Positions 54,397 through 62,174 of a DNA stretch of 64,000 nt are shown piece after piece; the first letter of the stretch is position 1; every line of letters begins with the position of its first letter. Where the stretch lies: assembly GCF_902499115.1 (NCBI RefSeq), contig NZ_CABVPN010000008.1, forward strand, positions 62,001 to 126,000, written 5' to 3'. The DNA comes from Burkholderia diffusa (GTDB lineage: Bacteria; Pseudomonadota; Gammaproteobacteria; Burkholderiales; Burkholderiaceae). A program made the translations under genes and the position numbers. A model generated the notes under the pieces. The model searched no databases. It was given only the letters and a program-made list of their open reading frames with translations, and was not told the DNA's origin.

Positions 54397-55035
54397 ATGA
54401 ACGCCGCGCGCACCGCCACCTGGTATTTCGATTTCGTTTCGCCGTTCGCGTATCTGCAGCAGGAACGGTTCGACCAATTGCCGCCTGCCGCCGCATACGA
54501 GCCGAAGCCGATCGTGCTCGGCGCGCTGCTCGCACACTGGGGCCAGAAGGCGCCGGCCGAGATCGCGGCGAAGCGCATCTTCACGTACCGCCACGCGCAA
54601 TACCGCGCGGACAAGCTCGGCATTCCGTTCCGGATGCCGCCCGCCCATCCGTTCAACCCGATCCGGCCGCTGCGTCTCGCGATCGCGATGGGCGGCTCGC
54701 CCGACGCGATCCGGCGGATCTTCCGCCACATCTGGCGCGACGGCCAGGACGTATCGACACCGGACGGCTTCGCCGCGCTGTGCGAGGCGGTCGGCTTTCC
54801 GGAAGGCGTGACGGCCGTCGAAGCCCAACCGGTGAAGGACGCGCTGCGTGCGAACACCGATCAGGCGATCGCGCACGGCGTGTTCGGCGTGCCGACCTTC
54901 GAACTCGACGGCGACCTGTTCTGGGGCGACGACGCGACGGACATGTTCGTCGACTGCGCGACGTCGCGCGCGTGGCTCGACTCGCCCGAAGTGCGCCGCA
55001 TCAGCGCGCTGCCCGAAGGTATCCGGCGCGGTTGA
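54397..55035 (+). CDS. DsbA-fold 2-hydroxychromene-2-carboxylate isomerase-like protein
   Basis: Thioredoxin-fold protein of 212 aa, kappa-class GST relative. The active-site region is WYFDFVSPFAYLQQERF with the serine in FVSPFAY. Further features are HPFNPIRPLRLAIAM and the cis-proline loop GVFGVPTFELDGDLFWGDDA. Family members isomerise 2-hydroxychromene-2-carboxylate in naphthalene-type degradation with glutathione. No other aromatic pathway gene is adjacent, so the substrate is uncertain. Confidence 0.86.
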   Translation: MNAARTATWYFDFVSPFAYLQQERFDQLPPAAAYEPKPIVLGALLAHWGQKAPAEIAAKRIFTYRHAQYRADKLGIPFRMPPAHPFNPIRPLRLAIAMGGSPDAIRRIFRHIWRDGQDVSTPDGFAALCEAVGFPEGVTAVEAQPVKDALRANTDQAIAHGVFGVPTFELDGDLFWGDDATDMFVDCATSRAWLDSPEVRRISALPEGIRRG

Positions 55036-55544
55036 CGGCGCGTGTGACGACGCTTGCGTGTCGCGCCCTTCGACGAGCAGCGGCACGGCTTCGCGCATCA
55101 TCGCGACGAAGTCCGCGAGCAGCGCTTGGGGCGAGCGCGGGGCAACCCCACGCGGCTTGCACATCTTTTCTTTTTATTTTCGTTCGGTGCTTCGCGGCCC
55201 GGCGCAGCACGGCAGATCCACGCGGGATGCGACGCGCATTCGGTCATCCGATGCAAGTACGCGATCGCTCACCGGATTATCCAGTTCAACACATTATTTT
55301 TCGACGATGCGCAGTGAACGCGCGCGCATCCGTCAGATGATTCGACATGACTGCGCCGCACGGTCATTCCCAATCCGGCCCCATCGGAAAATCGCGTTTT
55401 CTAAGGGGAATCCCGGTATTTTTTCCCATTTTCTTCGAAATTACCGGTGACATACTTGCCCCCCATTGCGCTCCCGTGCGAGCGCGCTTCCTGATCCCTG
55501 CCGGTCGCGTGTCATGTGCTGCGTGTCCGCCGGGGTCGCAGAAC
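55036..55544. other. Intergenic region with low-GC patches
   Basis: About 510 bp between the isomerase gene and the PAP2 gene. There are AT-rich stretches at 55160-55190 and 55285-55445. A short minus-strand frame near 55050-55164 (SPQALLADFVAMMREAVPLL) may be a gene fragment, but it cannot be assigned. The right part holds the PAP2 gene promoter. Confidence 0.45.
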
Positions 55545-56240
55545 ATGAACAATTTCGACACCGCGATCCAGACCTTCCTCACCCACATCACGTTCGGACC
55601 GCTGATGAATCACGCGATCCGTGTGATCGCCGGACTCTATACGTTCAAGGGCTTCATCCTCATCCCCGTGCTGTGCTGGCTGTGGTTCCAGCCGGGACCG
55701 GAACGCGAACGGCAACGCGAGCTGGTCATCGCGACGGTCGCGAGCGGGCTCGTCGCGCTCGCGTTCGGCCGGCTGCTCGCGAAAGTCCTGCCGTTCCGCG
55801 TGCGGCCGATCTACAACCCCGATCTGCACCTGCACTTCCCGTCCGAGGAACTGCGCGCGGCCACGCTGCAGGCGTGGAGTTCGTTTCCGAGCGATCACGC
55901 GATGCTGTGGATGGCGATCGCGACAGGCATCTTCATCATCGCGCGCCGGGCCGGCGTGCTCGCGCTGCTGTATGCGGTCGTGTTCATCTGCGTGCCGCGC
56001 GCGTATCTCGGCTATCACTATCCCACCGACCTGATCGCCGGTGCCGCGATCGGCATCGCGATCGCGTGGCTGCTGACGCGCGATGCGATTCGATCGCGCT
56101 TCGCGCCGCAGGTGCTGGAGGCGATCCGGCGCTTCCCCGCGCCGGCCTATACGCTCGCGTTCCTGCTGTGTTTCGAGCTGATCACGCAGTTCGACGAACT
56201 GCTGACGCTCGCGCAGTCGGTCAAGCACACGGCGATGTAA
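55545..56240 (+). CDS. PAP2-family phosphatase
   Basis: Inner-membrane phosphatase of about 231 aa from the ATG at 55545, with six hydrophobic segments. The three PAP2 motifs are present: KVLPFRVRP (motif 1), SSFPSDHAM (motif 2) and RAYLGYHYPTDLIAGAAIG (motif 3). It may hydrolyse undecaprenyl pyrophosphate or lipid phosphates in the periplasm. A longer frame from 55347 is possible but runs through promoter-like sequence. Confidence 0.85.
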   Translation: MNNFDTAIQTFLTHITFGPLMNHAIRVIAGLYTFKGFILIPVLCWLWFQPGPERERQRELVIATVASGLVALAFGRLLAKVLPFRVRPIYNPDLHLHFPSEELRAATLQAWSSFPSDHAMLWMAIATGIFIIARRAGVLALLYAVVFICVPRAYLGYHYPTDLIAGAAIGIAIAWLLTRDAIRSRFAPQVLEAIRRFPAPAYTLAFLLCFELITQFDELLTLAQSVKHTAM

Positions 56241-56376
56241 CGGGACGGCGCCGCCATGCATCCGCTGCTGTCGTCACGACGCCCAGGCACGCGCTGCCGG
56301 CCCTGCGCGGCGGCATCACGCCATGCGCACGCCGCCGGTCAGGTCGCCGCTGCGTCGGCACCCGCGGCCGCGCATG

Positions 56377-57036
56377 TCAGTCGCGATCGGGCGCGCCGAG
56401 CGGGAAGAACGCACGATACGGCCGCGCTTCGTCGACCGCCCGCGCGAACGACGGCCGCGCAAGCAGCCGCTTGCGATACGCGATCACGTTCGCGAACGAC
56501 GGGTCGATCCGGTGCGTCCAGTCCGCGTAGAACAGGAACGGCGCCGCGCCGCAGTCGGCGAGGCTGAAGCGGTCGCCGGCCGCCCATTCGCGATCGGCCA
56601 TCGTGCGATCCAGCCACGCATACGACGTTTCGAGCATCGCGCGCGCGTCGGCGACACCCCGCGCATCACGCTCGTGCGCCGGACGCAGCGCATCGAACAC
56701 GACCTTCTGCTGCGGCGTCGATACATAGTTGTCGAAGAAGCGATCCATCGTCCGCACTTCCAGCGCCGCGCGCCGGTCGTCGGGCACGAGTCGCACGGGG
56801 CCCGGATGGTAGAGGTCGAGGTATTCGACGATGATCGTCGCCTCGATCACGGTGCGGCCCGCGTCGACGAGCACCGGGAAACGCTTCATCGGCCATAGTG
56901 CGGCCAGTTCCTGCATCGGCTTCGGATCGTCGTGCGCGAGCACGCGATACGCGAACGGCGTGCCGTTCTCGTACAGCGCGGTCAGCACCTTCTGGCAGTA
57001 GGACGAAAAGGGATGGGCGTATAGCGTCGGCGTCAT
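56377..57036 (-). CDS. Glutathione S-transferase
   Basis: GST of 219 aa from the ATG at 57036. The N-terminal thioredoxin fold reads LYAHPFSSYCQKVLTALYEN with the SSYC active-site motif, then MKRFPVLVDAGRTVIEATII with the glutathione contact. The C-terminal domain has FSLADCGAAPFLFYADW. The cysteine next to the catalytic serine could give omega-like redox activity (inference). Divergent from nothing; it follows the persulfide dioxygenase gene on the same strand. Confidence 0.86.
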   Translation of the reverse strand: MTPTLYAHPFSSYCQKVLTALYENGTPFAYRVLAHDDPKPMQELAALWPMKRFPVLVDAGRTVIEATIIVEYLDLYHPGPVRLVPDDRRAALEVRTMDRFFDNYVSTPQQKVVFDALRPAHERDARGVADARAMLETSYAWLDRTMADREWAAGDRFSLADCGAAPFLFYADWTHRIDPSFANVIAYRKRLLARPSFARAVDEARPYRAFFPLGAPDRD

Positions 57037-57160
57037 TGCGGGGCTCTCGGGTTTCGGCGCCGCGTCATGCGGCGCCATGTGATCGGATACCTTGACGACG
57101 AACGGCGCCTCGCCGATTCGACAGCGGCCCGAACATTTTTTCGTATGCGGTATCGCGCCG

Positions 57161-58231
57161 TTACGACCGGCCATCCATCACGACGCGGCCTTCGCCGCGC
57201 CAGCGCAGCATCCCGCCGCCGAGGTTCGCGACCGCATCGAAACCGGCCTTCAGGAGAATCACCGTCGCCTGCGCGGAGCGGCCGCCGGCACGACACACGG
57301 TCACGATCGGCCGGTCGTGCGCGAGCTCGCCGGTGCGCGAGGCCAGTTCGCCGAGCGGAATCGGCGTCGCGCCGGGCAGATGGCCGAGCGGGCCCGAGAA
57401 TTCGTCCGGCTCGCGCACGTCGACGACCTGCACCTCCGGCAGGTGATCTTCGAGCCACTGCGGATCGATTTCCCAGAACCCGGCGAACGTGTAGACGAGC
57501 GGCGCCCAGTCGGCCACCGCGTGCGCGTCGGGTGCGTTCGCAGCCACGCCGCACTGCAGGTTCGCCGGCACCGCGACGTCGATCTGGCGCGGATGCGCGA
57601 GCCCGAGATTGCGCATGTAGCCCGCGAAATCGTCCTCGCTGAGATCGCCGCCGAGGCGCGGGTTGAAGCGCCGCTCCTCGCCGACGCTCGTCACCGTCAG
57701 CCCGCGATAGTCGTGCGCGGGATACAGCAGGCAGGCGGCCGGCAGCGTGAACAGCCGGCCGTGCACCGCGCGATACAGCGCGCGCGGGTCGCCCTGCTGG
57801 AAATCCGTGCGGCCGGTGCCGCGTATCAGCAGGCAGTCGCCGGTGAACGCCATGGATTCGTCGTCGAGCACGAGGCTGATGCAGCCGCTCGTGTGGCCCG
57901 GTGTCGCGCGAACGGTGAGGTAGCGCGTGCCGAATGCGCAGCGATCGCCGTCGTTCAGGTAACGGTCGGCGCCCTGCGCGCCGCTCGCGGCCGAAATCGC
58001 GATCGCGCTGCCGGTGCGCTGCTTCAGCAGCCACGCACCCGTCACGTGATCGGCGTGCACGTGCGTGTCGACGGTCGCGACGAGCCTTAGCCCGAGTTCG
58101 TCGAGCAGTGCCGCGTCGCGGCGCACCTGCTCGAACACAGGATCGATCAGCAGCGCTTCGCGCGATGCGCCGTCGGCAAGGAGGTACGTGTAGGTCGACG
58201 ATTGCGGGTCGAAGAGTTGCCGGAAGATCAT
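57161..58231 (-). CDS. Persulfide dioxygenase-rhodanese fusion
   Basis: Sulfide detoxification enzyme of 356 aa with two domains. Residues 1-230 are an ETHE1-type metallo-beta-lactamase fold with the metal motif THVHADHVTGA, then RATPGHTSGCISLVLDD, MAFTGDCLLIRGTGRTDF and PAHDYRGLTVTSVGEE. Residues 260-356 are a rhodanese domain with the catalytic cysteine in VCRAGGRSAQAT. Glutathione persulfide is oxidised to sulfite, which the rhodanese can turn into thiosulfate. Such fusions (PRF) have been characterised in Burkholderia relatives. Confidence 0.92.
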   Translation of the reverse strand: MIFRQLFDPQSSTYTYLLADGASREALLIDPVFEQVRRDAALLDELGLRLVATVDTHVHADHVTGAWLLKQRTGSAIAISAASGAQGADRYLNDGDRCAFGTRYLTVRATPGHTSGCISLVLDDESMAFTGDCLLIRGTGRTDFQQGDPRALYRAVHGRLFTLPAACLLYPAHDYRGLTVTSVGEERRFNPRLGGDLSEDDFAGYMRNLGLAHPRQIDVAVPANLQCGVAANAPDAHAVADWAPLVYTFAGFWEIDPQWLEDHLPEVQVVDVREPDEFSGPLGHLPGATPIPLGELASRTGELAHDRPIVTVCRAGGRSAQATVILLKAGFDAVANLGGGMLRWRGEGRVVMDGRS

Positions 58232-58643
58232 GGCGAAGTCGCTCCGTCGGCTGGGCGTGCGGGTTGTGCGGATAGTGCGAAGGGTGCCGGTTGCGACACC
58301 CGCCGCGCGGGGCGCGCGTTCATACAGGGTAGTGCAAAACGCGCACGCCACCCGCATCGTTGCATGCGGTGAGGTGTCATGCCGCGCCCCGGCCATCGCG
58401 CGCGCGGTCTTACGCTACCGCCTGTTCTCGTCTTACGTTCACGGGAATTGCGTCGGCATCTCGATGACGATCGATCACAGACAAAGACAGGTATCCCGAC
58501 TCGTTCGCGCTCGACCAGCTTCGTCGCATGATCAACAGCGCTAGCTTCGATTGACAATAGTTGACCGACTGCGCGATAGCCAACGGCCGGTCTCTCTCCC
58601 GGAAATGGTAAATTCATACCAAAACCACACCTACGAGAGAACT
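58232..58643. other. Intergenic region at the left edge of the T6SS cargo island
   Basis: About 410 bp with no gene. The GC content drops toward the right. A consensus -35 box TTGACA occurs at 58551. Confidence 0.5.
58551..58579 (+). promoter_or_regulatory. Possible sigma-70 promoter of the PAAR cassette
   Basis: A perfect TTGACA (58551-58556), a 17-nt spacer and a weak CGATAG -10 (58574-58579), about 65 nt upstream of the PAAR gene. Confidence 0.4.
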
Positions 58644-59051
58644 ATGGCCCGAGCCATGATCTGCGTCGGCGACACGACGACGCACGGTGGCCGCGTGCTG
58701 GAGGGCAGCGCGAGCGCGACGATTGACGGAAAACCCATTGCCGGTGTCGGGCATAAGGTACTTTGCCCGCAGTGCAAGGGGGTATTTCCGATCCTGCCCG
58801 CCACCGGGCGACGTTACCCGCACCAAATTGCAGGTCGGGAAACGGCCATCGAAGGCATGAAAACCGCGTGCGGCGCTACGCTGATTGCCTCGCAGTCATC
58901 CGCGACGCTCGACGACGTCGGGGCCGGCGAGGCATCGACCGGCGGCGCAGTAGCAACCGCCTCTGCCACGTTGGCTCCTTCGCCGACGCTCTGCCTCGAA
59001 TGCCTGAAGTCCGCGGCCGAAAATGCTGCAACTATGACCGCGCGCGGGTAG
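58644..59051 (+). CDS. PAAR-domain T6SS spike-tip protein
   Basis: Protein of 135 aa. Residues 1-90 form the PAAR repeat domain that sharpens the VgrG spike: ARAMICVGDTTTHGGRVLEG, ATIDGKPIAGVGHKVLCPQC and AGRETAIEGMKTACGATLIA, with the metal-binding histidine/cysteine pattern. The C-terminal 45 residues are Ala/Ser/Thr-rich with a CLEC motif and may be where cargo docks. It is the first gene of the cassette, 4 nt before the DUF4123 gene. Functional counterpart of PAAR4 (PA3904) of P. aeruginosa by order and family. Confidence 0.88.
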   Translation: MARAMICVGDTTTHGGRVLEGSASATIDGKPIAGVGHKVLCPQCKGVFPILPATGRRYPHQIAGRETAIEGMKTACGATLIASQSSATLDDVGAGEASTGGAVATASATLAPSPTLCLECLKSAAENAATMTARG

Positions 59052-59055
59052 AACC

Positions 59056-59559
59056 ATGACCGGCAATTCGATCGAAGCGTTCTACTTCACGCGGCAACAG
59101 CAGTTGACCATGCAGGTGCACTTGTACGCCCTCGTCGACGGCCTCCTGTTCGAAGACGCAGCCGGCAGATCACCCCCTCAGCGATCGCAAGCAGCCGTGG
59201 CACTATTCGACGGCACACCGGACGCTTCGCTGGCCGATGCGGGTCCGTGGTTGCTCGACTACGAGCGAGCAACCGGCAACGTGCGACGCTCGCTATCCGT
59301 CATGGCCGGCGGCCCGACCGGCGTATCTTGGCTGATCAGCGCCTATCCGACCGAATCGCTCGCGGACGAGCTGCGTGGCCGCCTCGATGTGAGCCTGCCG
59401 GACGGACGCACTGCCCTCCTCCGGTTCTACGATGCCCGCATCATGGCCGACATGGCGTCGCTGATGGAGCTCACGCAGCGCATGCAGTTCTTCGTCCCGA
59501 CATTCAACTGGCTCGTGGAGGTGAACGGAAAATTGAAGGGAGTGCACCCGCATGCTTGA
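59056..59559 (+). CDS. DUF4123 T6SS effector chaperone (TecT/Tap-like)
   Basis: Adaptor of 167 aa that loads an effector onto the spike. DUF4123 features include LYALVDGLLFEDAAGRS, PWLLDYERATGNVRRSLSVM, VSWLISAYPTESLADELRGR and LRFYDARIMADMASLMELTQ. It overlaps the next gene by 8 nt, so the two are coupled. By position it corresponds to TecT, the chaperone of the TseT module. Confidence 0.9.
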   Translation: MTGNSIEAFYFTRQQQLTMQVHLYALVDGLLFEDAAGRSPPQRSQAAVALFDGTPDASLADAGPWLLDYERATGNVRRSLSVMAGGPTGVSWLISAYPTESLADELRGRLDVSLPDGRTALLRFYDARIMADMASLMELTQRMQFFVPTFNWLVEVNGKLKGVHPHA

Positions 59560-60031
59560 ACTGACAAGCGAACAGATCGCCGGCCTGGCCGAGATCGATG
59601 CGCGCGGATACGTCGAACGCACCCGGCTCGATCTCATCAAAGCAGATCCGAAGCTGGCCGATGACGCCACGCTGCCAACGCGGCTCTGGAACGCATACGT
59701 CGCTGCTCGGCGACTCGGCATCCAGTCCGACGAGAATGTCGCTGCATTTCTTCGGATCGAGGCATACGCTCCGAACTTCTACGAGAAGCCCGCAACCCGC
59801 GCGTGGCTTACTCGGCCAGGACGCTCAACCGACGCGCGTTTTCATGATTACCTTCGCGTCATCAAATGGCGCATCGAACATCCGCAATACAACGGGGGAT
59901 CTCGAGATGGCGGGATTGGTGGTACCGATAATCGAAGCGGCGGCAGTGGAACTTGGGCCGCTCTTGGCGCGCGCTGGCGCAGCCTTGTTGGGCGGGGTGG
60001 CAGTGGCGGGAACGGGGAGTCTGTCGGGTGA
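59552..60031 (+). CDS. Co-TecT-like co-chaperone of the T6SS effector
   Basis: Protein of 159 aa. Residues 1-115 are a compact helical domain (LELTSEQIAGLAEIDARGYV, LWNAYVAARRLGIQSDENVA, FHDYLRVIKWRIEHPQYNGG). From about residue 119 on the sequence is Gly/Ser-rich and is encoded inside the toxin gene in another frame. This 125-nt overlap suggests that an indel removed the original stop. No Pfam name is recalled; the order PAAR-DUF4123-small protein-Tox-REase-5-immunity matches co-TecT in P. aeruginosa. Confidence 0.75.
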   Translation: MLELTSEQIAGLAEIDARGYVERTRLDLIKADPKLADDATLPTRLWNAYVAARRLGIQSDENVAAFLRIEAYAPNFYEKPATRAWLTRPGRSTDARFHDYLRVIKWRIEHPQYNGGSRDGGIGGTDNRSGGSGTWAALGARWRSLVGRGGSGGNGESVG

Positions 60032-60518
60032 TACGCCGAAGGACAAAAGTGACGCAAAGCCCGACGTGCGCGCAATTCCACGAACCGGCGAGAGCTGCAA
60101 GAAGTGCCCGCCAGAGGAAACTGGCAGGGCGGAAAATAAGACGCACCATATGTCCGACCACTCGCGCGAGTATCAAGGCCGCATCACCGGCCGGCCGTAC
60201 AGTAACGCGGGAAAATGGAATGAGGAATGGGTGTGGCAAGGCATCGCATTCGACGGCTTCCTGCCGGCCGCGTGCATGCTGCAGGAGGCAAAGTCCCGCT
60301 ATGCGCAGTTCCTTCAGCGAGACGACGATGGCGAACTGGAACCTGTCTCTTGGTTCAAAGGCTTCCCCGGAATGGTCTCCGATATTGAGCGGCAAGGCGG
60401 CAAAGTGAAGCTGTTTCCCCCGGCACGTTTGACGTGGTACTTTGAAGAAGCGGAGGTGCGTGAGTACCTGCTCAAAGATCTCCGACGCAATGCGGTTCTT
60501 TCCGTCGTACAACCGTAA
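59907..60518 (+). CDS. Tox-REase-5 nuclease effector (TseT-like)
   Basis: Antibacterial T6SS toxin of 203 aa from the ATG at 59907 with GGGGGAT upstream. The N-terminal hydrophobic segment AGLVVPIIEAAAVELGPLLA and GAALLGGVAVAGTGSLSGDT is usual for this family and may interact with chaperones or the membrane. The C-terminal restriction-endonuclease-fold domain shows SREYQGRITGRPYSNAGKWN, FDGFLPAACMLQEAKSRYAQ with the acidic/EAK active-site pattern and the late RLTWYFEEAEVREYLLKDL. It probably cleaves DNA in the target cell. Immunity is encoded 12 nt downstream. Confidence 0.88.
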   Translation: MAGLVVPIIEAAAVELGPLLARAGAALLGGVAVAGTGSLSGDTPKDKSDAKPDVRAIPRTGESCKKCPPEETGRAENKTHHMSDHSREYQGRITGRPYSNAGKWNEEWVWQGIAFDGFLPAACMLQEAKSRYAQFLQRDDDGELEPVSWFKGFPGMVSDIERQGGKVKLFPPARLTWYFEEAEVREYLLKDLRRNAVLSVVQP

Positions 60519-60530
60519 ACCGAGAACAAG

Positions 60531-61241
60531 ATGGACTTCAGCCTTCAGTTCAGGGACGAGACACTAGCCCCTACAGACTTCGAGAAGATACTGTCACGCA
60601 TTCACATCGTCGTGTCGACGATGGGTGCAATCGATTCGACGCTAAGTACTTGGTTCGCGCAAGGCGACACCTTGGATGAAGCGCTACTGTACCCAGCGTT
60701 CGAAAATGGCCAGCCATCGACGGCACTGCTCGCGGTCCTAAAGCATCAGTTTTCAGACGATCCGTCGCGATCCTACGTTGCGCTGTGGAACGGGATTCAG
60801 AACAAGGGCGAAGGAGCCACGATCGCATGTCACGTCGGCGAGAATGCCGTGCCGCATTCCTTCGAGATCAAAATATCCAGTTCGGCGGTACTAGGGAACA
60901 TCGATTCAGTTCAACGAATTGTGAGCGCCACGGTCGCCGCGTTTCGGCCCGCCTATGTTTCGGTTTCTCCAAGGAGTTACGCGGCGAAGCAGGTATTCGA
61001 CGACAAGCCGGGGGTCGGCTGGATGATTTATTTGCCGAAGGTGATCACGCAACAGCAGGTTCCGGAGGCACACGCGATTGTTCCTGTCCCTGAGGCCGGA
61101 AAGATTCAGACCGGCACAATCGTCGTCAGCACAACTGACGCCCCGTTCTCGATGAAGAATCCCGAGCACATCGAGACAGCGAACCGTATCGAGATTCGAC
61201 TCGTCGACCAAGACCTCCTGCCTACATTCGCCGACCTGTAA
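60531..61241 (+). CDS. Imm52-like immunity protein
   Basis: Cytoplasmic protein of 236 aa following the toxin gene at 12 nt. It resembles the Imm52 family, known partners of Tox-REase-5: FSLQFRDETLAPTDFEKILS, LDEALLYPAFENGQPSTALL, GVGWMIYLPKVITQQQVPEA and IVVSTTDAPFSMKNPEHIET. It should bind and block the nuclease in the producer, equivalent to TsiT. The gene is AT-richer than the core genome, consistent with acquisition. Confidence 0.85.
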   Translation: MDFSLQFRDETLAPTDFEKILSRIHIVVSTMGAIDSTLSTWFAQGDTLDEALLYPAFENGQPSTALLAVLKHQFSDDPSRSYVALWNGIQNKGEGATIACHVGENAVPHSFEIKISSSAVLGNIDSVQRIVSATVAAFRPAYVSVSPRSYAAKQVFDDKPGVGWMIYLPKVITQQQVPEAHAIVPVPEAGKIQTGTIVVSTTDAPFSMKNPEHIETANRIEIRLVDQDLLPTFADL

Positions 61242-61280
61242 GTAGGTTGCCGGCACGATGCACCGCGCCGGCAACGTTGA

Positions 61281-61698
61281 TTAGAACAGCCCCACGGGCT
61301 GCGCCGCGTCGTCCCAACTGAAGATGATCAGTTCGTTCCGTTCAGCGGCCCGGCCGCCTCCACCAACGGTGTACTGAATCGGCACGGTCTCGATGTGGAA
61401 CCCGTCGAACACACGTCGAATATCGGGATGATCGTTGAGGCTCACGATTGCACGCCCCTTGATCGACCGCAGGCGCTGCGCCATTTTCTCGTACTCTCCA
61501 AACGGGAATGCCACGCCGTAGCCCTCCGTCTCGTAATACGGCGGGTCCAGATAGAACAGCGTATGTGTCCGGTCGTATCGATCAATGCACGCGGCCCAAT
61601 CGAGCCGCTCGACGAACGTGTTCGCGAGCCGCAGGTGTGCCGCTGACAGTTCTTCGTCGATGCGCAGCAGGTTAAGGCCCGGCGGCGTTTGGAGCAGC
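61281..61698 (-). pseudogene. 5'-truncated DNA adenine methylase (Dam-like) gene
   Basis: The frame encodes the C-terminal half (about 135 aa) of a D12-class adenine methyltransferase: TPPGLNLLRIDEELSAAHLR, the catalytic DPPY in LFYLDPPYYETEGYGVAFPF, GRAIVSLNDHPDIRRVFDGF and ELIIFSWDD at the end. Full enzymes are about 270-280 aa, so the N-terminal SAM-binding part is missing and the break coincides with the IS remnant at 61.7 kb. It is probably of phage or island origin. Confidence 0.8.
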
Positions 61699-61983
61699 CC
61701 CCTGAAACGCCGGACACAGTCACCCACTTACAATAACGGGTAGGCATAAGACTGTGTTTTTGACTAACACCAGGCAGGTCGTGAAGACGATGAAGCGCGA
61801 CTACGTCGCCTTCATGCCGAAGCCGGACGCAGCAACTGCTGCACACAACCTGGCCATCGCGTTCGAGCATTACAACGAGAAGCATCCCCATAGCGCGCTG
61901 AAATACCGCTCGCCTCGCGAGTTCCGGCGCTCGATGGATTCAGCAACCTTAGTGTGACGCTGTGTCCGGAACTACAGGGGTCA
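61696..61983 (+). mobile_element. Internally deleted IS3-family remnant
   Basis: About 290 bp bounded by imperfect inverted repeats: the left end has CCCCTGAAACGCCGGACACA (from 61699), and the right end read on the minus strand has CCCCTGTAGTTCCGGACACA. Inside, only the last part of the transposase remains. Both ends plus a deleted core give it a MITE-like form. It cuts the adenine-methylase gene. Target-site duplications are not clear. Confidence 0.65.
61754..61957 (+). pseudogene. C-terminal fragment of an IS3-family transposase (OrfB)
   Basis: The frame reads RQVVKTMKRDYVAFMPKPDA, then LAIAFEHYNEKHPHSALKYR and SPREFRRS, the standard end of IS3-type integrase-fold transposases including the last catalytic glutamate region. 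About 200-250 N-terminal residues and the OrfA gene are missing, so it cannot be active by itself. Confidence 0.85.
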
Positions 61984-62174
61984 ACTTCATCCGATATGCG
62001 CATCTTGCGCCAGACCATCTGGCACATCATGCCGAATCGGTCGCAGTTTGGTCCCAAGGTGTGACCGATTTCCATGCCACACTTGATCGCCAAGCATCAT
62101 GATCGGCCCCAATGCCATGACTACCAAGGCTTCATCATTTTAAGTATGACAACCTGTCTCGGTCTATCTGGTAC
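61984..62174. other. Spacer at the right edge of the island
   Basis: About 190 bp between the IS remnant and argP. It is AT-richer than the core and carries the argP promoter at its right end. No lysE/argO exporter gene, the usual divergent partner, is found here. Confidence 0.5.
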
